Below, piece after piece: positions 7,042 through 16,446 of a stretch of DNA of 33,608 nucleotides. The position numbers and the translations under genes are program-made. The DNA comes from a candidate division KSB1 bacterium (GTDB lineage: Bacteria; Zhuqueibacterota; Zhuqueibacteria; Residuimicrobiales; Krinioviventaceae): the NCBI GenBank assembly GCA_034505495.1, contig JAPDQV010000009.1:1-33608 (forward strand). The letters run 5' to 3'. Under the pieces are notes generated by a model. The model saw nothing but the letters and a program-made list of their open reading frames with translations, was not told the origin of the DNA and did no database searches. How positions within the stretch are numbered: position 1 is the first letter of the stretch; every line of letters starts with the position of its first letter.

Positions 7042-10000
7042 TCAGCGAATAATGACGAACTTGACCAAAGCGCTCAACGTTTCCCGCTTGGTCTGTGAAA
7101 GGATATCGGCCTGCACTTTGACCCAATAGGTGCCGCTCGCGGCAGGCCTGCCGCCGTCCGTCAAGAGATTCCACCAATTATTGATGTGACCAAACTGGTT
7201 GGGCGGCAAAGAGTTACCACCAGATTCGAAACGAATCGTTTGAGGATCGATTTCAGCTACTTTCTCGCCGGCTAAATTAAAGATCTCCATTCGCCTGATC
7301 GTCAATGTACCATTGGAGGACCCCAGGCGCATTCTAAAGGGACGATTTTCGGCCACGATATAAGGATTCGGCGCCACTTTGCAGTAGAGCGGCTGCGCCA
7401 TTTGAGCGGAGATGGTATCCGGCACACTGATGAATCTTCGGGTGGGGTACTCCGGCTTTTTGAAATTGTCGAAATAGATGACTTGGATGTCGTCGTTCGG
7501 TCGGGCATAAAGGAAGCGGTCGCCCGGCGTATAGTTGAGCGCATTTCGCAAGGTGATGCTGTTCTGCGAAGAAAAGCGGCCGGTATGGTACTGACCGTTT
7601 TGACCTTGTTCTTCGTAGAGCGTCAGATATTCGCGGTCATTTGTAGAGGGGTTAAGGAACATAACCTGCAGCGAGTCGCGGGCGATCACGTCGATGCTGC
7701 GATCCAATTCGTTGACGACACGCGCAAAGATCGGTTGGTTCAGCGGCGAAGCGGTGATTTCTTGTCCCTGCGCGTTGGTTACAATTAAATTCCCCAGCAT
7801 TCCTTGAATGACCGGTATGCTGTCGGACAGCACTTCATTGGGACGCAAAGCGGACCGAAAGGACGCTGCCAGCACGTCACGATCAAAAATTTCCAGGGTA
7901 TCGTTGTTGATGGTGACGGCTTGACTTGCCGTGACGATACGCAGCGGAATGCCGGCCGGCGCGGTGTAACGGAGATTCAAAGTATCGCGCTTGACGGTAA
8001 TTCGCTCGGCATCCAAACTGAGGTTGGACGTGACCTCTATGTTAAAGGTGGCCCCTGGCTCGATTATATTTTTCAACTGCACAAAAGCCTGATCGGCAAA
8101 GACAGAATCGTTTGGTGCCGGAATATAAGTCGCTGCAGTATAAAAATCTTTAGGGTTACCTTGGGCGTCGACAAATGCAAGAGCCGGAGGTTCGATGGGC
8201 GTTTCGCGCCAGGCGATCCGCCATTTATCCAGGCGCGGCGTCATGGCGCTGTTGTAGGTAATTAGAGTAATAACCATTGTCAATCGCCGGGCGCCGAAAA
8301 GCTGTTCGAACTGACCCAAAGGAATGCGGATCGGCTCAAAAGACACCTGCAGTGGCCCAAGATTTAATAAAGTACGATCCGGATAATCAGGATTCGTCAA
8401 ACTGACTGTAAAGGCAACATTACTCAAGAAAAGGCGCTCTTCCTCGTAGGGCTTCCAGACCAAGGTCAAAGAGTCCCACGAGACATGAACGGCCTGATTT
8501 TCGCGTGCGGCTCCGATCGGATAGAGCGGATTATCGCGTGTAAATATGTGCGGGCGAAGGGTTGTATCATAATAGCGGTAGCTTACGCGGACTTGGTTGA
8601 CTACGGGTGTGACGCGCGGATTGGTGGTGCTGAGAAAGGCGCGCACTTGAAAATAGCGATGCAGTTTGTGCTCGGCAAAGAGCACGGAATCGACTGCCGT
8701 ATAAAAAGTATTGGGAGTGCCGTCCGGTCCTCTCCAAGCCAAACCTTCGTTCGGAAAAGTCGAGCTGGAGCGGAACTGGAGTCTCACGCTGGTTTCGGCA
8801 TTCAGATTCTCACCCGCGAATCGAATGGTTTCGAAATCAACGTCCTTGATCAAGTCGATAACAGGTGAACGAAACTCGACCGCTTCTTTGTCAAATTCGA
8901 ACACGGCCGGAGTCCAAACAGTCAAGCCGTCGAGAGTGATTTGCCGGCAAAGCAGAAATCCGCCGCTAAGCAACGGGTCGGCATCGTCGACCGAGGGCGC
9001 CGGATTCGGCCATTGGTAGAAATAGGTCGGGTCTTCCGGACTGACTTCGATGATGCGGTTATTGCCTTTATCGGCAATTACCACTCGCCGAGTAGCGGGA
9101 TTCCAGTCTGCGTCAGCCGGGTTGCGCAGATGCGACGCGTCGTCTCCCGGTGTTCCGTCGCCGAAAGCCCAGGTGATGGTCTGATCATTACGGTTGACCA
9201 AAAGCACGCGATGAGCCGTTTGATCTGTAATAAGCACCTGCCGACCCAGGATCGCATCATCGATGTATTCAACATCCACCGGCGAGAAACGGCCGTCCGG
9301 CCCCGAGTAGCTCCACATTATGGGGTCCGAAAGCGGATCCAACCTTTCATCGACAATGATGACGCGCTTATTGCCGGTGTCGGCGATCAGCACTTCGGGC
9401 GTTCCGAGAATTTTCACCGCATCGGAAGGGCTGTTCAGGAGGCCGTCGCCCATGCCTGCGGTGCTGACACGACCAAATCGCCAAACAATGTTTTTTCCCA
9501 TCGAAACTTTGGCAACTACATTCGAACCTTTCCAAGTAATCAGAGCATAGCGCACCTGGGTTCCGCCTACGAGCTCTTGATAGAAAAACGCGTCGGTAGG
9601 AGATGAATAATTCGCATCCGGGGCGGGGTATTCCCAAACTACAGAGTTCGACCTGAGGCTGTAAATGATGACCTTATTTCCCGATTGATCAGTGATCAAA
9701 TAAACCGGTTCGCCCCAAATCGAACTGATGTCATCGACATCGACCGCATGCAACAGGCGTCCGCTTTGCTGGGGCGTAAACTGCGCATTGTTGTATTCCC
9801 ACAGGATGCCCGACAATTTCCATGGGTTTTCCGTAAAGGAGAGCAGTGTATCATCACTCGAAGACGTCAACTCCAATACGCCTCTGTCTTCAGACAGCCT
9901 TATGGTTGGATCCCATCCGGTCAGCCAATTGTTGAAAATCGGATCTCCGTCTTCGCGGGCCTTTTTCTGCGTCTGCCCCCAAAGCTCCGTATGGGTAATC

Positions 10001-10044
10001 AAAAACAGCCCGAAGAGGCTGAGAAAAAGTAAGCGGGTTTTCAT
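7042..10044 (-). CDS. Secreted beta-propeller (NHL-like) protein with FlgD/T9SS-type C-terminus
   Basis: A 1000-residue exported protein. The start at 10044 has an AGGGA ribosome site and gives a clean signal peptide (MKTRLLFLSLFGLFLITHTELWGQ region); a longer reading frame upstream has no such signal. The first third contains several propeller-type repeats with a recurring pattern (LITDQSGNKVII, LIADTGNKRVII, LITDQTAHRVLL, VIADKGNNRIIE) interspersed with VWEY/TWAFG-type strands. The middle is rich in beta-sandwich-like sequence of no certain family. The last 120 residues contain APNPY, IFNLAGEKVAEI and DGGRPAASGTYWVKV, the pattern of FlgD-Ig-like C-terminal domains on type IX-associated or surface proteins in FCB bacteria. 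First gene of the envelope operon. Ligand and exact role are not recognised. Confidence 0.82.
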   Translation of the reverse strand: MKTRLLFLSLFGLFLITHTELWGQTQKKAREDGDPIFNNWLTGWDPTIRLSEDRGVLELTSSSDDTLLSFTENPWKLSGILWEYNNAQFTPQQSGRLLHAVDVDDISSIWGEPVYLITDQSGNKVIIYSLRSNSVVWEYPAPDANYSSPTDAFFYQELVGGTQVRYALITWKGSNVVAKVSMGKNIVWRFGRVSTAGMGDGLLNSPSDAVKILGTPEVLIADTGNKRVIIVDERLDPLSDPIMWSYSGPDGRFSPVDVEYIDDAILGRQVLITDQTAHRVLLVNRNDQTITWAFGDGTPGDDASHLRNPADADWNPATRRVVIADKGNNRIIEVSPEDPTYFYQWPNPAPSVDDADPLLSGGFLLCRQITLDGLTVWTPAVFEFDKEAVEFRSPVIDLIKDVDFETIRFAGENLNAETSVRLQFRSSSTFPNEGLAWRGPDGTPNTFYTAVDSVLFAEHKLHRYFQVRAFLSTTNPRVTPVVNQVRVSYRYYDTTLRPHIFTRDNPLYPIGAARENQAVHVSWDSLTLVWKPYEEERLFLSNVAFTVSLTNPDYPDRTLLNLGPLQVSFEPIRIPLGQFEQLFGARRLTMVITLITYNSAMTPRLDKWRIAWRETPIEPPALAFVDAQGNPKDFYTAATYIPAPNDSVFADQAFVQLKNIIEPGATFNIEVTSNLSLDAERITVKRDTLNLRYTAPAGIPLRIVTASQAVTINNDTLEIFDRDVLAASFRSALRPNEVLSDSIPVIQGMLGNLIVTNAQGQEITASPLNQPIFARVVNELDRSIDVIARDSLQVMFLNPSTNDREYLTLYEEQGQNGQYHTGRFSSQNSITLRNALNYTPGDRFLYARPNDDIQVIYFDNFKKPEYPTRRFISVPDTISAQMAQPLYCKVAPNPYIVAENRPFRMRLGSSNGTLTIRRMEIFNLAGEKVAEIDPQTIRFESGGNSLPPNQFGHINNWWNLLTDGGRPAASGTYWVKVQADILSQTKRETLSALVKFVIIR

Positions 10045-10082
10045 GATTTTTTTCCCTGATTGAACCACATCAAAACGGTTAT

Positions 10083-10111
10083 AAAATATAAACGAAAAGC
10101 ATTCTATGCAA
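10083..10111 (-). promoter_or_regulatory. Candidate sigma70-like promoter of the envelope operon
   Basis: On the minus strand TTGCAT (10106-10111), a 17-nt spacer and TATTTT (10083-10088), placed about 40 nt before the start at 10044 in an AT-rich gap between ptb and the propeller gene. Read by eye only. Confidence 0.4.
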
Positions 10112-10142
10112 AGGAATTTCAGTATTGGCATAATAAATTACT

Positions 10143-11042
10143 TTAAGATATCCACATCGCCAGGGCGATGGAATTGAACTTGTTCTCATCGTCGTCCGCG
10201 CGGGAAGTGACGACAATTGGAACGTTGGCGCCGACGACGATGCCTGCGGATTTGCAATCAACAAAATAAGTGAGGGCTTTGTGGAACACGTTTCCGGCTT
10301 CGATATTGGGCATAATCAGAATATCGGCGTCGCCTTCGAGAGGAGATTTGATGCCTTTAATTTCGCAGGCGCGTTTACTGACGGCATTATCCAGCGCCAA
10401 TGGGCCGTCGATGATGCAATTGGCGATCTGGCCGCGCTCGGCCATTTTCGATAAAGCCGCTGCATCGAGCGTGCAGGGCATGGCCGGATAGTTTACTCTT
10501 TCCACTGCGCCGATGATTGCGACTTTGGGCTTGCGCACGCCCAATTTGCGCATGGTTTGTACGGCATTTTCGGTTATAGCGATTTTTGCTTCCAGATCGG
10601 GCGCGATGTTCATACCGCCGTCGCTCATCATCAAAAAGTGGCCGTAAGCGGGAATCTCGAAAAGCGAAATGTGCGACAGCAATTTGCCCGAGCGGATGCC
10701 CACTTCGCGATCGAGCACGCCTTTCAAGAGGGTGGATGTCGAGCAGACGCCTTTCATGAGAACATCGGCCAGGTGCTCACGAATCAATTGAATCGCGCGC
10801 ACGACGCTCTGGCTCTCGGATGTGGTATTGACGATGTCGAAATGCGAGATATCGATCTCGAATTCCTGGGCAATTTCCACGATCTTTCTCTTATTGCCGA
10901 CTAGAACGGCCTCTGCGATCCCCTCTTTGTAGGCATGGGAAACGGCTTTGAGGACTTCTTCGCTTTCCGCCATCGCTACCGCAATGGTCTTTTTCGGCTT
11001 GCTTTTTACGTTCTCAATCAGCTCGGCAAATGTCGTTATCAT
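10143..11042 (-). CDS. ptb: Phosphate butyryltransferase
   Basis: Cytoplasmic transferase that converts butyryl-CoA (or branched-chain acyl-CoA) plus phosphate to the acyl phosphate, which butyrate kinase then uses to make ATP. The 299-residue length is that of Ptb, shorter than full Pta. The Pta/Ptb fold is recognisable from DVLMKGVCSTSTLLKGVL, MMSDGGMNIAPDLEAK, AIIGAVERVNYPAMP, DGPLALDNA, ADILIMPNIEAGNVFHKAL and GANVPIVVTSRAD. It directly follows buk and overlaps its end by 29 nt, indicating translational coupling. The ATG has only a weak GAGA ribosome site, consistent with coupling. Chain length preference cannot be read from sequence; isobutyryl- or isovaleryl-CoA are equally possible. 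Confidence 0.92.
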   Translation of the reverse strand: MITTFAELIENVKSKPKKTIAVAMAESEEVLKAVSHAYKEGIAEAVLVGNKRKIVEIAQEFEIDISHFDIVNTTSESQSVVRAIQLIREHLADVLMKGVCSTSTLLKGVLDREVGIRSGKLLSHISLFEIPAYGHFLMMSDGGMNIAPDLEAKIAITENAVQTMRKLGVRKPKVAIIGAVERVNYPAMPCTLDAAALSKMAERGQIANCIIDGPLALDNAVSKRACEIKGIKSPLEGDADILIMPNIEAGNVFHKALTYFVDCKSAGIVVGANVPIVVTSRADDDENKFNSIALAMWIS

Positions 11043-12123
11043 ATTTCTCTACGCCTTCTCGGTAGTGCAATGCCGGTTCTTCACCATTCAATACGCGCAA
11101 CGCGCCTTCGGCCAAAGCCTGCATTTCTTCTTCACCGGGGAAAACCATTACGGGAGCGATGAATGAGACGTATTCTTTAATCCATGTAACAATCAGCTTA
11201 TCGTTTGATATTCCGCCGGTTATAACAATTGCATCAACTTTTCCTTTCAATACGGCGGCCATCTCCCCGATCTGCTTTGCCGTTTGATAGGCCATACCTT
11301 TATAGATCAGTTCGGCATAGCGGTCGCCGTTTTCTATTCTTTTCACTACTTCCCGTACGTCATTGGTGCCTAAATAGGCGACAAGGCCGCCGGAACCCTT
11401 GATCATGGACAGTGTATCTTTTAGTCCTTTATTGACGGTGAAGCAATATCTGACCAGATCTCCGCACGGAAGAGTGCCGCTGCGCTCAGGCGAATAGGCG
11501 CCCTCACCGTCCAGGGCATTGTTGACGTCGATGACCCGGCCGCGCTGGTGTGCGCCGACGGAAATGCCGCCGCCCAGGTGGGCGACGATCAGATTGACGT
11601 CGCTGTAGTCTTTTCCCAAAGCGCAAGCGGCTTTGCGGGCCACAGATTTTTGGTTAAGAGCGTGGAAAATACTCTTTCGTTGAAATTGCGGATGTCCGGA
11701 TAATCGGGCGAGGTCCTGAAGCTCATCGACGACAACCGGATCGACGATAAAAGCCGGTTTATTGAATGATCTTGCCAGCGAATCGACAATGAGTGCACCC
11801 AAATTGGAGGCGTGTTCTCCGCAGACGGCGTTTTTTAGGTCCTGAAGCATCTCCTCATCGACGATATAGACTCCGCCCGGAATGGGACGCAGCAGACCGC
11901 CGCGGCCGACAAAGGCATCGACCTGCGCCAAATCTAATGCTTCCTCTTTAACCGTTTGCTCGATTGCAGAGAATCGCAGAGGGAGTTGATCGATGATAGT
12001 GGAATATCGGGCAAGTTCCTGGAGGGGATGATCGATGGTGCGTCGAAAGCGGCAAGCCTCATCGGCAAATAACGCAATTTTGGTCGAGGTCGACCCTGGA
12101 TTCACAACAAAGATTTGTTTCAC
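11014..12123 (-). CDS. buk: Butyrate kinase (first copy)
   Basis: ASKHA-fold acyl kinase producing ATP from butyryl phosphate. Typical motifs are VVNPGSTSTKIALF at the N-terminus, VGRGGLLRPIPGGVY, VDPVVVDEL...RLSGHP, AHLGGGISVGAHQRGRVIDVNNALDGEG and ITGGISN. I take the GTG at 12123 as the start (369 residues) because GGGAGG lies 4-5 nt before it. A TTG four codons upstream has no ribosome site. It is first in a two-gene operon with ptb, and the 29-nt overlap couples them. A second, diverged butyrate kinase is encoded at 24140-25225. In several FCB and gut bacteria this pair acts on branched-chain acids from amino acid breakdown, which is a possible role here (inference). Confidence 0.92.
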   Translation of the reverse strand: MKQIFVVNPGSTSTKIALFADEACRFRRTIDHPLQELARYSTIIDQLPLRFSAIEQTVKEEALDLAQVDAFVGRGGLLRPIPGGVYIVDEEMLQDLKNAVCGEHASNLGALIVDSLARSFNKPAFIVDPVVVDELQDLARLSGHPQFQRKSIFHALNQKSVARKAACALGKDYSDVNLIVAHLGGGISVGAHQRGRVIDVNNALDGEGAYSPERSGTLPCGDLVRYCFTVNKGLKDTLSMIKGSGGLVAYLGTNDVREVVKRIENGDRYAELIYKGMAYQTAKQIGEMAAVLKGKVDAIVITGGISNDKLIVTWIKEYVSFIAPVMVFPGEEEMQALAEGALRVLNGEEPALHYREGVEKYDNDICRAD

Positions 12124-12196
12124 CCGCCCTCCCAATGACAGCGTTTCGTGTCGGTTTCGTCAATGGTGCGCGTCATATTGCTGCATGAGGCTGCTA

Positions 12197-12225
12197 AAGA
12201 TAATCAGCATTTTTCAAAAAGGCAA
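12197..12225 (-). promoter_or_regulatory. Possible promoter for buk-ptb
   Basis: Minus strand TTGCCT (12220-12225), 17-nt spacer, TATCTT (12197-12202), about 75 nt before the GTG of buk. Each hexamer matches four of six consensus positions, so this is weak. Its upstream edge touches the possible apt terminator. Confidence 0.3.
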
Positions 12226-12257
12226 GCGGCAAAGCAACGTTATACGCTGTTTTTGCC
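12216..12257 (-). terminator. Possible intrinsic terminator after apt
   Basis: Imperfect hairpin just after the apt stop: arms GGCAAA...CAGCG and CGTTG.TTTGCC (12228-12257) with a small internal loop and a TATAA apical loop, followed after several bases by five T on the minus strand (12216-12220). The spacing to the T tract is longer than usual. Confidence 0.35.
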
Positions 12258-12258
12258 A

Positions 12259-12780
12259 TTACTCCGATTCATAATGAATCAGAGATTCAATTCGATAGTT
12301 GCGCAGACGGTTGCGCGCTCCAAGAAAATCGAGCTCGATCAAGAAGCAGAAGCCCACGACTTGTCCGCCCAACCGTTCAACCAACCGGGCGGCAGCGCCC
12401 ACAGTACCGCCAGTCGCCAGCAGGTCATCCACGATCAACACCTTCTCCCCTTTTTGTATCGCATCGATGTGCATTTGCAGCGACGCAACACCGTATTCCA
12501 ATTCATAGTCTTCAGAAATGGTCTGATAAGGCAGTTTTCCGGGTTTCCGTGCCGGCACCATGCCGATACCGAACTTGTAGGCAAGCAGCGCGGCAAAAAT
12601 GAATCCCCGCGATTCAATGCCGACAACTTTGTCGATTTTAACGTCGCGAAACTGGTCATACATTTTTTCTACGGCTTCGCGCAAAGCATGTCCGTCGCCG
12701 AGCAAAGTCGTAATGTCGCGGAAGACGATGCCTTTTTTGGGAAAATCGGGAATGCTGCGAATTTTTTCGGCCAAGTTCAT
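12259..12780 (-). CDS. apt: Adenine phosphoribosyltransferase
   Basis: Purine salvage enzyme making AMP from adenine and PRPP in the cytoplasm. 173 residues from the ATG at 12780, which has GAGGA 8 nt upstream; this is the normal length for Apt, and a longer reading frame adds 22 unrelated residues. Seen: IRSIPDFPKKGIVFRDITTLL at the N-terminus, VVGIESRGFIFA, and the PRPP-binding loop VLIVDDLLATGGT, followed by GFCFLIEL. Last gene of the operon running from 17641 down to here, 10 nt after acyP, with a possible terminator behind it. PurM in the same operon makes this a small purine-linked group. Confidence 0.95.
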   Translation of the reverse strand: MNLAEKIRSIPDFPKKGIVFRDITTLLGDGHALREAVEKMYDQFRDVKIDKVVGIESRGFIFAALLAYKFGIGMVPARKPGKLPYQTISEDYELEYGVASLQMHIDAIQKGEKVLIVDDLLATGGTVGAAARLVERLGGQVVGFCFLIELDFLGARNRLRNYRIESLIHYESE

Positions 12781-12790
12781 TTTATGGTCC

Positions 12791-13069
12791 TCAATGAATA
12801 ATGGAAAATCCCTGAAACTGGTTGTCCGGCGGCGCCCACTCAACATCGACGGCAGTCACATGCGCCCATCGGGGACCGACGCGCAGAGCTTCGATAAACT
12901 GTTTCAACTTGGATTCTTCACCTTCGGCGACAACCTCTACGCCTCCGTCTATGGTGTTTTCAACAGTGCCGTCGATTCCTAATTCCAGAGCTTTTCGCCA
13001 GGTGAAAAAGCGGAAGCCGACACCTTGGACAACGCCGGAAATGCGAATAATTGCCTTTACGCGGCGCAT
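12791..13069 (-). CDS. acyP: Acylphosphatase
   Basis: Small (92 residues) enzyme hydrolysing acyl phosphates. The family signature is near the N-terminus: ISGVVQGVGFRFFTWRKA with the phosphate-binding Arg in VGFR, then GTVENTIDGGVEVVAEGE, where the Asn is the second catalytic residue. The start at 13069 (ATG, GAGG 6-7 nt upstream) lies 7 nt after the asnS stop. A longer reading frame would overlap asnS by almost 100 nt and is unlikely. Its presence in a cell that makes butyryl phosphate is worth noting, but acylphosphatases are widespread and the operon context here is housekeeping. Confidence 0.94.
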   Translation of the reverse strand: MRRVKAIIRISGVVQGVGFRFFTWRKALELGIDGTVENTIDGGVEVVAEGEESKLKQFIEALRVGPRWAHVTAVDVEWAPPDNQFQGFSIIH

Positions 13070-13076
13070 AGCAACC

Positions 13077-14372
13077 TCACGGCGTAAGTCGATAGATGGT
13101 GCGCGGGAAGGGTATGGTTTCCCGAATATGCGGTCGGTTGCAAATCCACGCAACGGTGCGCTCAATACCCAACCCGAATCCGGCGTGCGGCACCGAACCG
13201 TATTTGCGCAGGTCTAAATACCAGCCGAACGCCGATTCCGGCAGATTATGCTTTTTAATTGATGCCAGGAGCGTATCGTAATCATCCTCGCGCTGGCCGC
13301 CGCCGATGATCTCGCCGTAGCCTTCCGGGGCCAGAACATCGACGCACAAAGCACGGTCGGGACGCAGCGGATCGCGTTTCATGTAGAAGGCTTTGACTTC
13401 GATCGGATAGTGGGTAATCATCACCGGCCGATCAAAATGGTTGGAAATGATGGTTTCATCGGTGCCGCCCAGATCGTCGCCGTCGACAAAATTGGGATTT
13501 TCTGCTTTGACCAGTTTGACGGCTTCATCGTAGGTGATGCGCGGGAACGGCCGTTTAATCAGCTCGAGCTTGGAAATATCGCGCTCCAGGACCTCGAGCT
13601 CTTTGCGCCGACGCTCCAACACGCGCTCGACAATGTAGACGATCAGTCCTTCCGCCAGATCCATATCCTGTTCGAGATCGCAATAGGCAACTTCAGGTTC
13701 GATCATCCAAAATTCCGTCAAGTGGCGCCGGGTTTTGGACTTTTCAGCGCGAAAGGTCGGCCCGAAGCAGTAGACCTTGCCGAAAGCCATGGCCGCGGCT
13801 TCCATGTAGAGCTGCCCGCTTTGCGTCAAATAGGCTTTGGTGTCGAAATAGGTGGTCTCGAACAAATTGGTCGTGCCTTCGCAGGCGCTGGGCGTAAAGA
13901 TGGGGGCGTCAACCAATGTAAAGTCGAGATTATCGAAATAATCCCGTGCCGCCTTGATAACCTCATGCCGGATTCTCAGAATGGCGTGCTGCTTGGAAGA
14001 GCGCAGCCACAAATGGCGCTGATCCATAAGAAATTCGATGCCGTGTTCTTTCGGCGTAATGGGATAATCCTGCGCCAACTGCACGATCTGAACATCCTTT
14101 GCCTGCAGTTCAAAGCCGCCTTTGGCGCGCGGATCTTCAGTCACTGTGCCGGTTACAATGATCGAGCTCTCTTGGGTCAGCTTTTCGCAGCGTTCAAAAA
14201 CTTCCGGGGCAACATTACCTTTGAATACGACCACCTGGATCATACCGGTGCCGTCGCGCATCATGATGAATTGCAGTTTACCTTTTCCGGTAATGTTGTA
14301 AACCCAGCCGTATAAAGTAACCTCTTTGCCTAAATAGGGTGCAATCCTGTTGATGTAAACTCGTTCCGCCAT
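13077..14372 (-). CDS. asnS: Asparaginyl-tRNA synthetase
   Basis: Class IIb aminoacyl-tRNA synthetase charging tRNA-Asn. 431 residues from the ATG at 14372 (AAGG about 8 nt upstream). An N-terminal OB-fold anticodon-binding domain ([26 protein letters not shown]) is followed by the catalytic core with [18 protein letters not shown], motif 2 [27 protein letters not shown] and motif 3 [14 protein letters not shown]. The wording [20 protein letters not shown] and the absence of the bacterial GAD insertion argue for AsnRS rather than bacterial AspRS. It lies between gpsA (38-nt gap) and acyP (7-nt gap). Confidence 0.93.
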   Translation of the reverse strand: MAERVYINRIAPYLGKEVTLYGWVYNITGKGKLQFIMMRDGTGMIQVVVFKGNVAPEVFERCEKLTQESSIIVTGTVTEDPRAKGGFELQAKDVQIVQLAQDYPITPKEHGIEFLMDQRHLWLRSSKQHAILRIRHEVIKAARDYFDNLDFTLVDAPIFTPSACEGTTNLFETTYFDTKAYLTQSGQLYMEAAAMAFGKVYCFGPTFRAEKSKTRRHLTEFWMIEPEVAYCDLEQDMDLAEGLIVYIVERVLERRRKELEVLERDISKLELIKRPFPRITYDEAVKLVKAENPNFVDGDDLGGTDETIISNHFDRPVMITHYPIEVKAFYMKRDPLRPDRALCVDVLAPEGYGEIIGGGQREDDYDTLLASIKKHNLPESAFGWYLDLRKYGSVPHAGFGLGIERTVAWICNRPHIRETIPFPRTIYRLTP

Positions 14373-14410
14373 CACTTTACCTTTTCTGTTGAAGGTTAAC
14401 CATTTTCTTT

Positions 14411-15448
14411 TCAGCTCCAAATTTCCGGTTTTACTTCTCGAGTCATCAAATCGAGCAAAGCCTGTCTGGGATCTTTGTCCTCATACAGCAGAGCATAGAC
14501 TTGACTGCAGATGGGCATTTCGACCTGATATTTTTTCGACAGTTGAACTGCCGCTTTGGCGGTTTTGACGCCTTCCGCAACCATCGTCATCTCGGCAAGA
14601 ATTTCCGCTGTTTTGCGGCCGCGGCCGATTTGTTCGCCGACATAGCGATTGCGGCTGTGCCGACTCATGCAGGTGACGATCAGATCGCCCATGCCGGATA
14701 AACCGGCAAAAGTCAAGGGTTCTGCGCCCATCTTGCGGCCCAAGCGGGCGATTTCAGCCAAGCCGCGCGGCTGCAGCGCTGCTTTGGTATTGTCGCCGAA
14801 ACCGGCACCGTCGCATACGCCGGCAGCGATGGCGATGACATTTTTCAGCGCGCCGCCCAACTCGACGCCGACGACATCGGTTGACCGGTAGATCCGCAGG
14901 CATGTGCTGCTCAACTGCTTCTGAATAAAAAGGGCAGGCTCCTCTTTTCGCGAAGCGGCAACTATGGCAGTGGGAATGCGGCGAAAGACCTCTTCGGCAT
15001 GGCTTGGTCCCGAAAGGACAACATAGCGCTCTGCAAAGGCCTCCGAAAGCTCCTGCTGAACCACTTCGGATATGCGGCAAAGAGTGTCGGTTTCGATGCC
15101 TTTGGCGCAGTTGACGATCAGAGCTTCCCTATCGGTATAGTGCAAATGTTTTTTTACCTGCTGCAGCACCGCACGCATGACATGCGTAGGCACAACGAGC
15201 AGAATGATTTGCGCCTGGTGCAAAGCTTCCTGCAGATTATTCGTAACCGCAACCTTGTCCGCAAGTCGAAAGCCCGGCAACAGCTCCTCGCGCTTTCGTG
15301 TCTTTTGCAGACGCTCGGCAGCCGCAGCATCATATTCCCACAAAACGACCGAGTGTCCAAGTTCCGCGCAATAGTCGGCGAGCGTCATCCCCCAACTACC
15401 GGCGCCCAAAACGGCAATCTTTAGGGGACGTTGAGTTGCGTCGTTCAT
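14411..15448 (-). CDS. gpsA: Glycerol-3-phosphate dehydrogenase (NAD(P)+)
   Basis: Makes sn-glycerol 3-phosphate from dihydroxyacetone phosphate for phospholipid synthesis. 345 residues, normal length. Rossmann motif [19 protein letters not shown] at the N-terminus, [35 protein letters not shown] with the catalytic Lys, and [12 protein letters not shown]. The ATG overlaps the purM stop (ATGA), so the two are probably translationally coupled. No odd features. Confidence 0.96.
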   Translation of the reverse strand: MNDATQRPLKIAVLGAGSWGMTLADYCAELGHSVVLWEYDAAAAERLQKTRKREELLPGFRLADKVAVTNNLQEALHQAQIILLVVPTHVMRAVLQQVKKHLHYTDREALIVNCAKGIETDTLCRISEVVQQELSEAFAERYVVLSGPSHAEEVFRRIPTAIVAASRKEEPALFIQKQLSSTCLRIYRSTDVVGVELGGALKNVIAIAAGVCDGAGFGDNTKAALQPRGLAEIARLGRKMGAEPLTFAGLSGMGDLIVTCMSRHSRNRYVGEQIGRGRKTAEILAEMTMVAEGVKTAKAAVQLSKKYQVEMPICSQVYALLYEDKDPRQALLDLMTREVKPEIWS

Positions 15449-16446
15449 TTAACCTCGCCCAAAAAGACAGGCTTTTCACCTATTGCTTCAAGCTCAGCCT
15501 TTACCTTGTCGGCAGCGTGCGGAGATACGACAAAGACCAGGCCGATGCCCAAGTTAAATACCCGGCGCATTTCTTCATCTTCTATATCGCCGTATCGCTG
15601 CAGGAGACGGAACTCGGGCGGGATCTGCCAAGCCGACCAATCAACGGCCAACTCCAGATCACCGCGCAGCAGCCTTTGGGTGTTACCGACGATGCCGCCG
15701 CCGGTGATGTGACTGATGCCGTCGAGGCCCGGAATCGAACGGACGCGCATGATTGCTTTGCGGTAGCTTTTATGAACGCGCAGCAGCTCTTCCCCCCAAC
15801 TCTTTGCCAATTCCGGTTCGTAAACTCTTAGATCGATTTTTTTGATCTCGAGTAATACTTTACGTGCCAGCGAATAGCCGTTGGTATGCAAACCATTGGA
15901 GGATATGCCGATTAAGAGATGTCCTTTGGCGATGCGGCTGCCGTCAATGATGTCAGGTCGATTGACGAGTCCGATGATGGAGCCGGCAAGATCGTATTCT
16001 CCCGGAGCGTAAAAGCCGGGCATCTCGGCCGTTTCTCCGCCGATCAGAGCGCATTCATTTTCACGGCAGGCTTTTGCCATGCCGCGAATGATTTCGGCAA
16101 GGATTTCCGGCGACAGCTTTTGCGTGCCGACGTAGTCCGTAAACGCAGCGGGATCCGCACCGCACGTCATAATATCGTTGACGCAATGATTCACAAGGTC
16201 CTGGCCGACAGTATCATGCACGCCCATCATGAAAGCAATTTTGAGCTTGGTCCCCACGCCGTCGATGCTGGTCACCACAACCGGCTGCGGATATTTCTGC
16301 AAATCGATTTCATAAAAGCCCGCAAACAGCCCGATGTCGTTAAGGACGTGCACATTAAAAGTCGATTTTGCTTCACGAGCGATGGATTTTGTCGCCTTTT
16401 CCGCTGCGTCGATGTCGACGCCGGCGCTGCGATAGGTGATGCTCAC
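15445..16446 (-). CDS. purM: Phosphoribosylformylglycinamidine cyclo-ligase (AIR synthetase)
   Basis: Fifth step of purine synthesis, FGAM to AIR with ATP. I choose a GTG start at 16446 (333 residues): AGGAAAGG lies 6 nt before it, the GTGA overlaps the stop of the DUF4416 gene, and ITYRSAGVDIDAAEKA is the usual PurM beginning. A TTG start nine codons earlier has no ribosome site. Seen: TSIDGVGTKLKIA, VNDIMTCGADPAAFTDYVG, ALIGGETAEMPGFY, GISSNGLHTNGYSLARK and HITGGGIVGNTQRLL. Both of its ends overlap neighbours by 4 nt. Confidence 0.96.
   Translation of the reverse strand: MSITYRSAGVDIDAAEKATKSIAREAKSTFNVHVLNDIGLFAGFYEIDLQKYPQPVVVTSIDGVGTKLKIAFMMGVHDTVGQDLVNHCVNDIMTCGADPAAFTDYVGTQKLSPEILAEIIRGMAKACRENECALIGGETAEMPGFYAPGEYDLAGSIIGLVNRPDIIDGSRIAKGHLLIGISSNGLHTNGYSLARKVLLEIKKIDLRVYEPELAKSWGEELLRVHKSYRKAIMRVRSIPGLDGISHITGGGIVGNTQRLLRGDLELAVDWSAWQIPPEFRLLQRYGDIEDEEMRRVFNLGIGLVFVVSPHAADKVKAELEAIGEKPVFLGEVK

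Noticed and set aside
13410..14315. Plus-strand open frame of 301 codons
   Set aside because: Antisense to asnS.
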